Shown one piece after another: positions 26,590 through 37,639 of a stretch of DNA of 64,000 nucleotides. The notes under the pieces were generated by a model, which worked only from the letters and a program-made list of their open reading frames with translations, was not told the origin of the DNA and searched no databases. The stretch's first letter is position 1. Each line of letters opens with the position of its first letter. Origin of the DNA: Aerococcus kribbianus. Its GTDB lineage: Bacteria; Bacillota; Bacilli; Lactobacillales; Aerococcaceae. The stretch is from NCBI RefSeq assembly GCF_026805545.1, contig NZ_JAPRFR010000001.1, positions 682,001 to 746,000 on the forward strand, read 5' to 3'. Made by a program: the position numbers and the translations under genes.

Positions 26590-27130
26590 TGAAGATGTGA
26601 TGAAATGCAGGAACTCCGACCTGTTGGAAATTAGGGTGCGATGAAAAGTGGTAGGAGGGTGTGGCAAAAGTCGTTAAGAACAGAAGCCTTGGACCAAAAC
26701 ACGAAAGATGGCAAACAGCCATCTGAGGGCTTTTGGGAAAGGCAGTCTGTTCTGACTTTTGGAACCCGACTAAACAGGATGTGAGCAAAAGCGGTAAGAG
26801 CGAGAGATTTGAGCCAATAGGCAAAAGATACGAACTTAAATCTTTTAGCCTATTGGACAAATATCCGAAGGTCTTGCTTTTGCGAGCTCGACTATGAGGA
26901 TGAGATGAAAAACGGTTAGCCCCAAAGGATTTGTCTGAAAATGGGAAGTATTCGCAGAATACTGACTCATTTGCAGAAAATACTGATGGGGCTGTTTTTC
27001 AGAACTCGACTAGAAGGGTGTGACAAAAGTCGTTAAGAACAGAAGCCTTGGACCAAAACTCGAAAGATGGTAAACAGCCATCTGAGGGCTTTTGGGAAAG
27101 GCAGTCTGTTCTGACTTTTGGAACCCGACT
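26590..27130 (+). repeat. Modular hairpin repeat array 2 (F and D fragments, then B-A-C-B)
   Basis: Two truncated 5' halves come first: F-type about 26590-26631 and D-type 26632-26653. Four full modules follow: B 26654-26771, A 26772-26893, C 26894-27011, B 27012-27130. They match array 1 modules closely, but the B copies here read CCAAAAC...GCTTTTGG where array 1 reads CTAAAAC...GCTTTAG, so both sides of the stem changed together. The tail CTATAACTAGGATAAATCGA (27151-27170) is also found after array 1, directly before the terminator. Confidence 0.9.
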
Positions 27131-27172
27131 AGAAGGATGAGATGAAAAACCTATAACTAGGATAAATCGAAA

Positions 27173-27197
27173 AGGCTGGAACTTTTTGTCCCAGCCT
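27173..27197 (-). terminator. Terminator of adcCB
   Basis: AGGCTGGAAC (27173-27182) pairs with GTCCCAGCCT (27188-27197); T-rich continuation on the minus strand. 12 bp past the adcB stop. Confidence 0.82.
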
Positions 27198-27208
27198 CTC
27201 TTTCCTAC

Positions 27209-28006
27209 TTATTTTTTTATTTTTAGGGCCAAACTCTCTAATAAAAAAATTACAATGAATATGGCGGTAATGGTCGCACCAGGGGGGGTGTCAAAATAGT
27301 AAGAAGTAATCAAGCCGCCAAACATTCCGATAATCCCCACCAAGGTAGCTACAATTAAGACCCCATCAAAATTTTTCATAAGGCGCATAGCGATAGCAGA
27401 GGGCATAATCATAATCGCTGATACTAGTAAGGAACCCGCAATCGGCATTATGACAGAAATAGCGATACCAGTCACCACAGAAAACAACATAGACATCCAA
27501 TGTGTAGGAAGTCCAGCAGTATAAGCCGTGTCTTCATCGAATGATAACACATATAAGGGCTTTTTAAAGACCAAATAAGCGATAAGCAAAACCACAGCAA
27601 GACCAACAAGAAAAATCAACTGCACTGAGGAAATGGTGACAATAGATCCAAAGAGATAGGATTCTATGGAGGTAGCCGAATTAATTTTTGTCAGCAAGAG
27701 TAAGGCTAAGGCCATCCCCCCTGACATCAGCATTGCCACAGAAATATCCGAATAATCTGAATAAACCTTGCGCAAATATTCTAAAAATACTGCAGCTAAG
27801 ACCACAAATACCACTGTTGTTAGGGTTGGATCGATGCCTAACAAATAACCAAAGGCTACCCCTGCTAGAGAAATATGGGCTAGGGTATCAGCCATCAAGG
27901 ATTGTTTGCGTAAAATTAAAAACAAGCCTAATATAGGTGCCAATATTGCTATGGCTCCTGCAGCTATGAAGGCACGTTGCATGAACTCATACTGAAGCAT
28001 CGCCAT
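27209..28006 (-). CDS. adcB: Zinc ABC transporter permease (AdcB/ZnuB)
   Basis: 265 residues with eight or so membrane helices. The start YEFMQRAFIAAGAIAILAPI and LILRKQSLMADTLAHISLAG match ABC-3 family permeases for zinc and manganese; SFDEDTAYTAGLPTHWMSML and GSLLVSAIMIMPSAIAM are conserved. Zinc is preferred because of the partner ATPase and the Zur-like box upstream. Start ATG at 28006 has AGGAGG upstream and lies 43 bp inside the ATPase gene. No binding lipoprotein gene is in the window. Confidence 0.9.
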   Translation of the reverse strand: MAMLQYEFMQRAFIAAGAIAILAPILGLFLILRKQSLMADTLAHISLAGVAFGYLLGIDPTLTTVVFVVLAAVFLEYLRKVYSDYSDISVAMLMSGGMALALLLLTKINSATSIESYLFGSIVTISSVQLIFLVGLAVVLLIAYLVFKKPLYVLSFDEDTAYTAGLPTHWMSMLFSVVTGIAISVIMPIAGSLLVSAIMIMPSAIAMRLMKNFDGVLIVATLVGIIGMFGGLITSYYFDTPPGATITAIFIVIFLLESLALKIKK

Positions 28007-28659
28007 GGAGAATCCTCCTTTCTCACAAGATGAATTTGCTGGTCATAATAATCATCTAAAATCCGGTCATCATGGGTGACCATTAAGATAGCCTTGCCAT
28101 GATAGCGGGTATTATGACGGAGTAATCGATAAAAATTAGCTCGTGATTCCTTATCCATACCTGTTGTAGGCTCATCAAGAATGAAAAGATCTGGATCAGT
28201 GGCAAAGATACGGGCAATAGCAATCCGCTGTTTTTGCCCCCCCGAAAGTTCACCAATTTTTTTGTGCCGTTGGTCTTGCATCCCCACTGAATCCAAGGCA
28301 CGTTCTACATGCTCGTAGTCTTGGTCATCTAATTTCTTGAACCAGCGATTTTGTTGGTAGCGTCCTGATTTCACAAATTCATAAACTGTAGAAGGGAAAC
28401 CAGAATTAAAGCCAGCAATGCTTTGAGGGACATAACCAACCTGCATCTTCTCTCCTCTGGCATTATGACTAGCAATACTGGCCTGTCCTTTATCAGGAGA
28501 TAGTAAACCCAGAATATTACGCAATAAAGTGGATTTAGCCGCACCATTTTCCCCTGTGAGGATGACAAATTCACCTTGATCTACTGTAAAGGATATATTA
28601 TCTAAGACGGGTTCGTTGTCCCAGGAAAAACCTAGATTTTCAACCGTAATATAGTGCAT
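27964..28659 (-). CDS. adcC: Zinc ABC transporter ATP-binding protein (AdcC/ZnuC)
   Basis: 231 residues. Walker A GENGAAKST (the second Gly of GxxGxGKST is Ala), Q-loop VGYVPQSIAGFNSGFPSTVYE (typical of AdcC), signature LSGGQKQRIAIARI, Walker B LFILDEPTTGMD, and switch HDD. The Ala in Walker A is seen in some AdcC proteins. AAAGGAG ribosome site. Together with adcB it forms a two-gene unit for high-affinity zinc uptake, with a Zur-like box 30 bp before the start. Confidence 0.92.
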   Translation of the reverse strand: MHYITVENLGFSWDNEPVLDNISFTVDQGEFVILTGENGAAKSTLLRNILGLLSPDKGQASIASHNARGEKMQVGYVPQSIAGFNSGFPSTVYEFVKSGRYQQNRWFKKLDDQDYEHVERALDSVGMQDQRHKKIGELSGGQKQRIAIARIFATDPDLFILDEPTTGMDKESRANFYRLLRHNTRYHGKAILMVTHDDRILDDYYDQQIHLVRKEDSPWRCFSMSSCNVPS

Positions 28660-28688
28660 AAGTAATCTCCTTTTAAAATGATATAAAA

Positions 28689-28703
28689 TCGAAACAATTA
28701 CGA
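28689..28703 (-). promoter_or_regulatory. Zur-like box in the adcC promoter
   Basis: TCGAAACAATTACGA matches the Zur consensus TCGTAATNATTACGA at all but two positions. On the minus strand it fills the spacer between a TTACAT -35 (28708-28703) and a TATATC/TTATAT -10 near 28681, so a bound repressor would block RNA polymerase. Confidence 0.7.
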
Positions 28704-28773
28704 TGTAAGGATAAATTTACCACATGTCTTTAGGATTTTCAAACTTTTTCCTTGCTTTCTATTGGCCCTAAAA

Positions 28774-28805
28774 AACGAGGCTGGGACGTTAGTCACACCC
28801 TCGTT
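28774..28805 (-). terminator. Terminator overlapping the ispE stop codon
   Basis: On the minus strand AACGAGGGTGTGAC pairs with GTCCCAGCCTCGTT (two mismatches) followed by T residues. The ispE stop (28795-28793) is inside the left arm. Confidence 0.8.
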
Positions 28806-29674
28806 GACCTAATAAATTGTTGACTCTGTGTTCTAACTAGATAAACCTCATCGCAAAAGCCTTTAAGGGCATTATAAATTCGTTTACCCTTCTTCTGGTT
28901 TTTAACAAAACCAATAATTGTTGGTCCTGTTCCAGACATCGTCACGCCTTGCGCGCCAAACTTTTGCATCTTAGCTTTTAAACTCGCTAATTCTGGGTGA
29001 ACAGAAAAAGTGACTGATTCCAAGGCATTCCCTGTGGCTACCATGAGAGCAGAATAGTCTCCTTTTTTAAGGGCTTCCACTACATTAGAGGCATTGAAGG
29101 GAGCGTCTAATTCCTCCACACGCAACCGTTGAAAAATCTTGCGTGTCGATACTGATATGGCTGGTTTAGCTAGGATTACCCAACAATAGGGAATAGCTGG
29201 TAGCTGGCTAATAATTTCGCCACGTCCTTCAACTAAGGCGGTCCCACCATTTAGGGAATAAGGGACATCTGAACCTATTTGATTGGCTAATGGTACCAAG
29301 GTGTCTTGAGATAAATTTAAATTCCATAGTTTATTTAAGCCCCGCATCACAGCTGCTGCATCAGTTGAGCCACCACCCAGACCAGCTGCCACTGGGATAT
29401 TTTTTTCAATATAAATGTTCACCCCTGCTTTGTGCTTGCTTTGGGCTTGCATTAGTTTCGCTGCTTGATAGGCATGGTTGCGTTTGTCATCTGGTAGGAA
29501 GGCTTGTGAGGTTTCCACTCGAATCTCATCGTCCCCGCGTTCAACTAGGCTAATGTAATCCGATAAATCAACAGACGCCATTACCATCTGCACCTCATGA
29601 TAAGCATCATCTCGTTTAAAGAGGATATCTTGAGCGAGGTTTATTTTAGCTGGAGCAATCTCTTGAATTTCCAT
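28793..29674 (-). CDS. ispE: 4-diphosphocytidyl-2-C-methyl-D-erythritol kinase
   Basis: 293 residues from the ATG at 29674, which follows a strong GGAGGTGACC ribosome site; the nine codons upstream are not used. Kinase of the MEP isoprenoid pathway (GHMP family). Motifs: APAKINLAQDILFKRDDAYH, NIPVAAGLGGGSTDAAAVMR (ATP loop), GSDVPYSLNGGTALVEGRGE and GVTMSGTGPTIIGFV. The last codons (STRV) and the stop are formed by the terminator's stem. Gene order veg-ispE-purR is as in Bacillus. Confidence 0.95.
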   Translation of the reverse strand: MEIQEIAPAKINLAQDILFKRDDAYHEVQMVMASVDLSDYISLVERGDDEIRVETSQAFLPDDKRNHAYQAAKLMQAQSKHKAGVNIYIEKNIPVAAGLGGGSTDAAAVMRGLNKLWNLNLSQDTLVPLANQIGSDVPYSLNGGTALVEGRGEIISQLPAIPYCWVILAKPAISVSTRKIFQRLRVEELDAPFNASNVVEALKKGDYSALMVATGNALESVTFSVHPELASLKAKMQKFGAQGVTMSGTGPTIIGFVKNQKKGKRIYNALKGFCDEVYLVRTQSQQFIRSTRV

Positions 29675-29871
29675 CTGGTCACCTCCATCGAACCCTGTCA
29701 AAGTTAATCCTATTTTATCACTAAGGTTGTGGACATTAAAGTAATAAAGGCAATCGATCTTCGCTTGATTTCAAGCCTATAGCAACGGGCGAATAAACGA
29801 TAGAACAAGTTCTTACCAAGAGCGACTGTCGACTTTTATCCCATCAAGGGCTAACTATTTCTAATAAAGCA
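29675..29871. other. Intergenic region between ispE and the veg terminator
   Basis: About 200 bp holding the ispE upstream region. I see no gene, no strong promoter match and no member of the module repeat family. Confidence 0.5.
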
Positions 29872-29901
29872 AAGAGGCTGAGATTTTCATCCCAGCCTCT
29901 T
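29872..29901 (-). terminator. Terminator of veg
   Basis: AAGAGGCTG (29872-29880) pairs with CAGCCTCTT (29893-29901); GCTGGGA-family sequence, 7 bp after the veg stop. Confidence 0.8.
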
Positions 29902-29907
29902 CTCAGA

Positions 29908-30141
29908 TTATTCAAATTCAATGGCGACAGCTTCGGTTAATACATCTGTATAAGAATAGCACATACGCTCAAAATGATTTTCATCTTGATCAAGCTCAAT
30001 TACAAATACAGCTGGAAAGGTCTCTGATAAAACACCTTGCCGGGTAACCACGCGTTTACGTCCCACCTGTTGGGTTAATTGTACTCGTTCCCCAATTTTA
30101 TTATCCAGATGATTCTTGATTTCAGCTAAGCTAGTTGGCAT
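29908..30141 (-). CDS. veg: Veg family protein
   Basis: 77 residues, close to the B. subtilis Veg length (86). PTSLAEIKNHLDNKIGERVQ, a basic segment GRKRVVTRQGVLSETFPAVF and CYSYTDVLTEAV are family hallmarks. Veg is a small beta-rich protein of the ksgA region linked to biofilm control in Bacillus; its biochemical role is unclear. GAGGTGAG ribosome site and a strong promoter. Confidence 0.93.
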   Translation of the reverse strand: MPTSLAEIKNHLDNKIGERVQLTQQVGRKRVVTRQGVLSETFPAVFVIELDQDENHFERMCYSYTDVLTEAVAIEFE

Positions 30142-30162
30142 TTACTCACCTCTTCTAATCTT

Positions 30163-30191
30163 ATTTTAACATAATTAAAAGTGTTTTTCAA
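30163..30191 (-). promoter_or_regulatory. veg promoter
   Basis: Minus strand: TTGAAA (30191-30186), 17-bp spacer, TAAAAT (30168-30163) with an extended TG one base before the -10. Lies about 20 bp before the veg start codon. The Bacillus veg promoter is likewise strong. Confidence 0.7.
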
Positions 30192-30278
30192 TACCATTAT
30201 TCACTCAGAATGTCAACCTTTTTATTGACTTATACACAGGATAATCTCTCTGTACTATGTCCTAAGATTCCTATTTAC

Positions 30279-31172
30279 TCAAGCTTTTGCTTGAAAGCCT
30301 CGGGCCACTAAATGGTCGGCCAAAACCGCAAACTCATCGATGGTTAAGGTTTCAGCCCGCCTCTTGGGATCGATATGACTTTCTTCTAATGCAAATCTAA
30401 TTTGATCTAACTTATCTTGGTCCAGCCCATAAGCTGCGCGCAAATTATTCCACAGTGTTTTACGCCGTTGAACAAAGGCTGACCGCACCAGTTCAAAGAA
30501 GAAAGCTTGGTCCGCTACTTCAACACGCGGACGGTCTAAGCGAGTCAATTTTAGAATCGCCGAATCCACATTAGGTTGGGGTTTAAAAACAGTTTTAGGT
30601 ACTGTAAAGGCAATCTTACTGTCACAATAATACTGGATGGCAATAGTCAAAGATCCATAAGCCTTGGTGCCTACTTGGGCAGTTAAGCGTTCAGCCACTT
30701 CTTTTTGCATCATTAAGACAAAGACATCAAAGGCAAGCTGAGATTCCAACAATTGAAAAATAATTGGTGTGGTAATGTAATAAGGGAGATTAGCTACTAC
30801 CGCTAAGCGATTTGAATCGGGTAGTTTAGTTGGAATCAAATCTTTAAGCTCAGCCTCCAGAATGTCTCCATGTATAATTTCCACATTATCATAATCTGCT
30901 AAGCTCACGTCCAATACTGGCAACAAACGTTGGTCAATTTCAAAAGCTAAAACCCGCCGACCATAAAGGGCTAAAAATTCGGTTAGTGCTCCGATTCCCG
31001 GTCCAATTTCAATTGCATCGGTGGTTTTATCAATATCTCCTGCCGCCATCATTTTGCCTAGGATATTCGGTTCCATCAAAAAATTTTGTCCCAGGCTTTT
31101 TTTGGCCGTTAATCCAAAGGTATTTAATAACTCATTGGTACGGCTAGGGGTAGCAATATATTTCTTAGCCAT
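30279..31172 (-). CDS. ksgA: 16S rRNA dimethyladenosine transferase
   Basis: 297 residues from the ATG at 31172 (GAGGAGGAAAA upstream). Dimethylates two adjacent adenines of helix 45 in 16S rRNA using SAM. Motifs: KSLGQNFLMEPNIL, AIEIGPGIGALTEFLA (SAM loop), VVANLPYYITTPIIF (the NLPY catalytic motif), VLMMQKEVAERLTA and FVQRRKTLWNNL. Its start lies 8 bp inside the end of rnmV. Confidence 0.96.
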   Translation of the reverse strand: MAKKYIATPSRTNELLNTFGLTAKKSLGQNFLMEPNILGKMMAAGDIDKTTDAIEIGPGIGALTEFLALYGRRVLAFEIDQRLLPVLDVSLADYDNVEIIHGDILEAELKDLIPTKLPDSNRLAVVANLPYYITTPIIFQLLESQLAFDVFVLMMQKEVAERLTAQVGTKAYGSLTIAIQYYCDSKIAFTVPKTVFKPQPNVDSAILKLTRLDRPRVEVADQAFFFELVRSAFVQRRKTLWNNLRAAYGLDQDKLDQIRFALEESHIDPKRRAETLTIDEFAVLADHLVARGFQAKA

Positions 31173-31740
31173 GCTTTTCCTCCTCATAACGGTCTAAGCA
31201 TTCCTCCACTTGAGTCAGACTAATTCCAAATAAGGCCAGTCGTTTAGCCAATTGTTTACCATTAACATGACCAAGGTGAAGTTCTTTGGCCAAATAATCA
31301 CGACGTAAACGCGCATCCGCACTGCCCACTAAATGTAAGGCCTGTAAATCAGCTATCGTAATCTTGGCTTTGCCATCTCGATCACTAGTAGCCAAGTCAT
31401 ATACAGCAGATAAGGCACGTTTTAACGCATGATAGTCGGCATGTTCCACCCCTAAGCTTCCCTTACCTTGAGGTTTGGCTTCATCTCGTTCTAAAAAGGC
31501 ATGCTGGAGACCAGGAACGGCTTGACTGGCCTTTTGACGGATTTTAGTACCGGAAATATCTGGATCAGTAAACACAATCACTCCATGTTGGGCCTGAGCC
31601 AACCGAATTGCAGCTAAGGTCCGTTCGTCTAAGGCTGACCCATTACTCTCAATAGTAGTCACATCAAAATATTGTTGAAGCTTTTGGGTGTCTGAGCGTC
31701 CCTCTACTAAAATCACTTGTTTAATGCGTTCTTTTGTCAT
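31165..31740 (-). CDS. rnmV: Ribonuclease M5
   Basis: 191 residues. Processes the ends of 5S rRNA precursors. TOPRIM domain: VILVEGRSDTQKLQQYFDV (catalytic Glu), GVIVFTDPDISGTKIRQKAS (DxD). C-terminal DUF4093-like domain with LHLGHVNGKQLAKRLALFGI. Overlaps tatD by 20 bp and ksgA by 8 bp. Confidence 0.95.
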   Translation of the reverse strand: MTKERIKQVILVEGRSDTQKLQQYFDVTTIESNGSALDERTLAAIRLAQAQHGVIVFTDPDISGTKIRQKASQAVPGLQHAFLERDEAKPQGKGSLGVEHADYHALKRALSAVYDLATSDRDGKAKITIADLQALHLVGSADARLRRDYLAKELHLGHVNGKQLAKRLALFGISLTQVEECLDRYEEEKHG

Positions 31741-32541
31741 TTCGGATCAGTCCTTGCTTAGTTGCTTGGAGATTAAATAATTGGCAAGCATTGTTATAGG
31801 TCAATTGAGCTAAATCGTCTAAACTAGTTGCTCGTAGCTTAGCAACGGCTGATGCCACATAATAAACAAAGCCAGTTTCATTTCGCAAACCTCGTTTCGG
31901 ATGGGGTGCCAAGTAAGGCGCGTCCGTTTCAATCAGTAAGCAATTATCAGGTGTCAGTTGACAGGCCGCTTGGATATCTTGAGCATTTTGGTAAGATACC
32001 GTCCCTGAAAAAGATAGGCGCATCCCTAAATCAAGAAACTTTTGGGCCCATTCACTCCCCTCAGAGAAGGAATGCATAATGCCACCGAAATCACCCACAC
32101 GCTCTTCCTTTAAAATCCGGTAACAATCAGCAGTCGCATCACGGTTATGAACCACTACCGGAAGCTGGTGGTCACGAGCCATAGCGAGCTGACGTCTAAA
32201 GGCCTCTTCTTGGTCCTCTTTTGGCGCTGTTTTCCAGTAGTAATCTAAGCCTGTTTCTCCTAAGGCGACGACACGGTCATTGGTTAAATTAGCTTCCAGA
32301 TAAGCTTGCGCTTGGCGATCAAAAGTATGCGCTTCAGTAGGATGCCAGCCAATTATAGCTACCATATCTTGATTGTCCGTCGCCATTTTCAATGCCTGAT
32401 CGATGGTGGGATAGTCAAATCCCACCACAGCAAAACCAGACACTCCCATTAAACGTGCGCGTTCAGTGACTTCTTGCCGATCGCCTTTAAATTTATTGAC
32501 ATTTAAATGGGTATGAGTATCAAATAAAGTTGGCTTAGTCA

Positions 32542-32542
<1 letters not shown>
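31721..32542 (-). CDS. tatD: TatD family metal-dependent hydrolase
   Basis: 273 residues. Metal-dependent deoxyribonuclease of the amidohydrolase superfamily. FDTHTHLNVNKFKGDR (metal His pair), VALGETGLDYYWK (Glu), PVVVHNRDA (His), GIMHSFSEG (His) and LIETDAPYLAPHPKRG (Asp and exit motif). Start shares one base with the metG stop (TAATG). Orthologue of B. subtilis YabD in the same gene order. Confidence 0.95.
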
Positions 32543-34696
<2,154 letters not shown>

Positions 34697-35653
34697 ATGT
34701 CAAGCTCATTATCTATCGTTGTGCCTTGTTACAACGAAGAAACTTCTATCGCTAATTTTATTCAGTCGGTTGAAGCCAGCATTCCCAACATCATCCATGA
34801 CTATCTCTTTGTAGATGACGGGTCAAGCGATAATACCTTAGCAGAAATTAAAAATTGGCAAGCAAAATTTCCTGAGCAAATCCATTACTTATCTTTTTCA
34901 CGTAACTTTGGTAAGGAAGCAGCTATTTATGCCGGCTTAACCCATGCTCAAGGAGACTATGTCGTCTTGATGGATGCTGACCTCCAGGATCCTCCCAGCC
35001 TATTAACAGAAATGTATCACATCTTAACTACTAGTTCTTATGATTGTGTGGGGACTCGCCGTTCTGATCGGCAAGGGGAACCCGCCATTCGTTCCTATTT
35101 CAGTAAAAAATTTTACCAAATCATTAACCGCTTAGCCCAAGTCAAAATCGTACCAGGTGCACGCGACTATCGTATGATGACTCGGCAGATGGTTGATGCC
35201 GTTCTTGAGATGACTGAAGCCAACCGTTTTTCCAAGGGATTATTTGCTTGGGTAGGTTTTGATACTTACTATTTATCTTACGATAATATCGCACGTCAAA
35301 GCGGTCAGACATCGTGGTCTTTTACCGCCTTATTATCATATGCATTAGACGGTATCACGGCTTTTTCAACCATTCCGCTGCTATGGTCATCATTGTTGGG
35401 TTTTATTTTGTTTGTCTTATCTATCTTACTGGGATTATTCTTTCTCATTCGAACACTAGTTTTTGGCAATCCCACTTCAGGATGGACCTCATTAATTGTT
35501 GTCATCCTTTTTGTCTCAGGTAGCCAACTTTTCTTCTTAGGGATTATTGGTAAATATCTTAGCCACATTTACCTTGAAGTCAAAAACCGCCCCCTATACC
35601 TAGTCAAAGAATCAGACCTTAAATTTAAAAACCAGTACAGAAAACAAAGATGA
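34697..35653 (+). CDS. Polyprenyl-phosphate glycosyltransferase (GtrB/CsbB-like)
   Basis: 318 residues. GT2 catalytic part (1-220): LSIVVPCYNEETSIANFIQS, YLFVDDGSSDNTLAEIKNW, LSFSRNFGKEAAIYAGL, VVLMDADLQDPPSLL, and ARDYRMMTRQMVDAVLEMTE. Two membrane helices follow at about 232-258 and 270-292. Such enzymes load one sugar on undecaprenyl phosphate for later transfer to a wall polymer, usually with a GtrA flippase. A gtrA-like gene is in this window (11407) but 23 kb away. Strong AAAGGAGG ribosome site. Confidence 0.92.
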   Translation: MSSSLSIVVPCYNEETSIANFIQSVEASIPNIIHDYLFVDDGSSDNTLAEIKNWQAKFPEQIHYLSFSRNFGKEAAIYAGLTHAQGDYVVLMDADLQDPPSLLTEMYHILTTSSYDCVGTRRSDRQGEPAIRSYFSKKFYQIINRLAQVKIVPGARDYRMMTRQMVDAVLEMTEANRFSKGLFAWVGFDTYYLSYDNIARQSGQTSWSFTALLSYALDGITAFSTIPLLWSSLLGFILFVLSILLGLFFLIRTLVFGNPTSGWTSLIVVILFVSGSQLFFLGIIGKYLSHIYLEVKNRPLYLVKESDLKFKNQYRKQR

Positions 35654-35660
35654 TTAAAAT

Positions 35661-35694
35661 AAAAAGCCTCGCGCAAAAATACGCGAGGCTTTTT
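35661..35694. terminator. Bidirectional terminator after the GtrB-like gene
   Basis: Perfect 13-bp stem AAAAAGCCTCGCG (35661-35673) with 35682-35694; serves the convergent NlpC/P60 gene too. Confidence 0.9.
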
Positions 35695-35714
35695 ATACTA
35701 GGCTAATATCATAA

Positions 35715-36254
35715 CTAAGAAATCACATCGACTGCAAAGGATGGCTGAAAATAATCCACCTGACCATACTGGATGACTTGACCTGGTTGCGGGGCATGGA
35801 TGAATTCACCTGGACCGCTAGCAATAGCCACATGGTAAACCTCCCCATTAGCATCTTGCCAGAAATAAAGGTCACCCACTTTGGCTTCCGCTACTGACAA
35901 TTTTCTGCCAGCTTTCCATTGGTCACGAGTCACCCGGGGTAATTGAATTCCCATTTGGCCGTAAACATACTGCACATAGCCTGAACAATCAAAACCAGCG
36001 GGACTTGTTCCTCCCCATAGATAGGGCGTCCCTAAATAAGCCTGTGCTTGTTTTAATAGGTCGCCACGACAAAGCACGCACTGTGGACATGCTTCTAGAT
36101 AACAACAATCCCCTAAGACTGGTTTAGTCTCTGAAGTTAAGCAGGTCTCACTGCTAGTTAAGTCCGTCTCCCTAACCATGGCTTGGCTGGGGGCAGTATA
36201 AGCCATTAATGCTAGGGTTAAATATAAGGGAATGCGCCAGACACATTTTTTCAT
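35715..36254 (-). CDS. Secreted NlpC/P60 endopeptidase with a cysteine-rich linker
   Basis: 179 residues. Signal peptide (1-25, ending SQA), then a short linker (33-64) with six cysteines, including CCYLEACPQCVLC. The catalytic NlpC/P60 domain has YLGTPYLWGGTSPAGFDCSG (nucleophile Cys), GEVYHVAIASG (His) and EFIHAPQPG (third polar residue). It should cut peptide stems of peptidoglycan. There is no wall-binding domain. The cysteine cluster is unusual for a secreted Firmicute enzyme. Single-gene unit. Confidence 0.9.
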   Translation of the reverse strand: MKKCVWRIPLYLTLALMAYTAPSQAMVRETDLTSSETCLTSETKPVLGDCCYLEACPQCVLCRGDLLKQAQAYLGTPYLWGGTSPAGFDCSGYVQYVYGQMGIQLPRVTRDQWKAGRKLSVAEAKVGDLYFWQDANGEVYHVAIASGPGEFIHAPQPGQVIQYGQVDYFQPSFAVDVIS

Positions 36255-36335
36255 TAATAGTCACTCCATTCGTATTTAGCTAAGGAAAAAACTTCCTATT
36301 AGTAAATACGAGAAAAGATGACTTATTTTCCCTTT

Positions 36336-37598
36336 TTAATCAAATGTTACTAAGAAATATTTTTTCTTCCCGCGCCGAACAATGACATATTTATCCTCAA
36401 TAGCTAGTTCAGGGTTAATAACGAAATCAACATCCGTGATACGTTCACCATTAATACGAATTGCACCATTCTTAATATCTTCCCGTGATTGGCGACGAGA
36501 CGGTTCAATCCCTGCATCAACCAACCAGACAGCAAGAGTATTATCTTCCTTAGGCATGTGCGCGCCAGGCATATTTTTAAATCCTTGAGCAATTTGTTGG
36601 CCAGTTAACTCTTGCACTTGACCAGAGAATAAAGCTTGGGTGATTACTTGAGCATCATGGAGACCCTCTTCTCCGTGAACAAAGCGTGTCACCTCTTCTG
36701 CTAGGCGGGTTTGAGCTTGACGTTTTTCCGGTGCCGTTTCAATACTAGTTGCTAACTCATCAATTTCTGCTTGCGACAAGAAAGTAAAATATTTAAGGTA
36801 TTTAACAACATCGGCATCATCCTGATTGATCCAAAATTGATAGAATTCATAAGGGCTAGTTTTCTCAGGATCCAACCAAACAGCACCACCTGCTGTCTTA
36901 CCAAATTTAGTGCCGTCTGCTTTTAACATTAAGGGAATAGTTAGTCCAAAAGCTTGGGCTTCTGGCCCTTCTTCCTTACGAATGAGTTCCAAGCCTGCGG
37001 TAATATTTCCCCATTGGTCCGCACCACCAATTTGTAATTGCACATCAGCCTCACGGTACAAGTGCAGGTAATCCATGGCTTGCAAGATTTGATAAGCAAA
37101 CTCAGTAAAAGAAATTCCTGTTTCTAGTCGACTCGATACAATATCCTTGGCTAACATAGTATTGATATTGAAACGCTTCCCATAAGTACGCAAGAAATCG
37201 AGCAAGTTTAATTTGACTGTCCAGTCATAGTTATTGAAAATACGGAAGTCAGAATCCGCATCCTGCATAAATAATTGTTTCATCATAGCAGTTAATCGTT
37301 GGGCGTTATTGTTTACAATATCCATTGATTGTAAATTACGTTCTTCTGACTTACCTGATGGATCACCAATACTCCCTGTTGCCCCACCAATCAAAATCAC
37401 TGGCCGGTGCCCTGCTTCTTGAAACCGTTTCAAGACCATAAAGGGAATCAAATGGCCAATATGTAAGGAATCACCAGTCGGGTCAACCCCACAATAAACG
37501 GAAACTGACTTAGTTTCTAATAGGTCACGTAAGCCTTCTTCATCGGTTACTTGGTTGACGGCTCCCCGCCAAGCTAAGTCATCAATAATATTTGTCAT
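36336..37598 (-). CDS. tyrS: Tyrosyl-tRNA synthetase
   Basis: 420 residues from the ATG at 37598 (GGAAAGAAG upstream; homologues start here). Class I synthetase: YCGVDPTGDSLHIGHLIPFM, GGATGSIGDPSGKSEER, LQIGGADQWGNITAG and the KFGKTAGGAVWL (KMSKS equivalent). C-terminal S4 RNA-binding domain (QSREDIKNGAIRINGERITD). Controlled by the T-box leader directly upstream. Confidence 0.96.
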   Translation of the reverse strand: MTNIIDDLAWRGAVNQVTDEEGLRDLLETKSVSVYCGVDPTGDSLHIGHLIPFMVLKRFQEAGHRPVILIGGATGSIGDPSGKSEERNLQSMDIVNNNAQRLTAMMKQLFMQDADSDFRIFNNYDWTVKLNLLDFLRTYGKRFNINTMLAKDIVSSRLETGISFTEFAYQILQAMDYLHLYREADVQLQIGGADQWGNITAGLELIRKEEGPEAQAFGLTIPLMLKADGTKFGKTAGGAVWLDPEKTSPYEFYQFWINQDDADVVKYLKYFTFLSQAEIDELATSIETAPEKRQAQTRLAEEVTRFVHGEEGLHDAQVITQALFSGQVQELTGQQIAQGFKNMPGAHMPKEDNTLAVWLVDAGIEPSRRQSREDIKNGAIRINGERITDVDFVINPELAIEDKYVIVRRGKKKYFLVTFD

Positions 37599-37639
37599 TT
37601 TTCTTCTTTCCTTTCCTTGCAAATTATTCATTAAAATAA

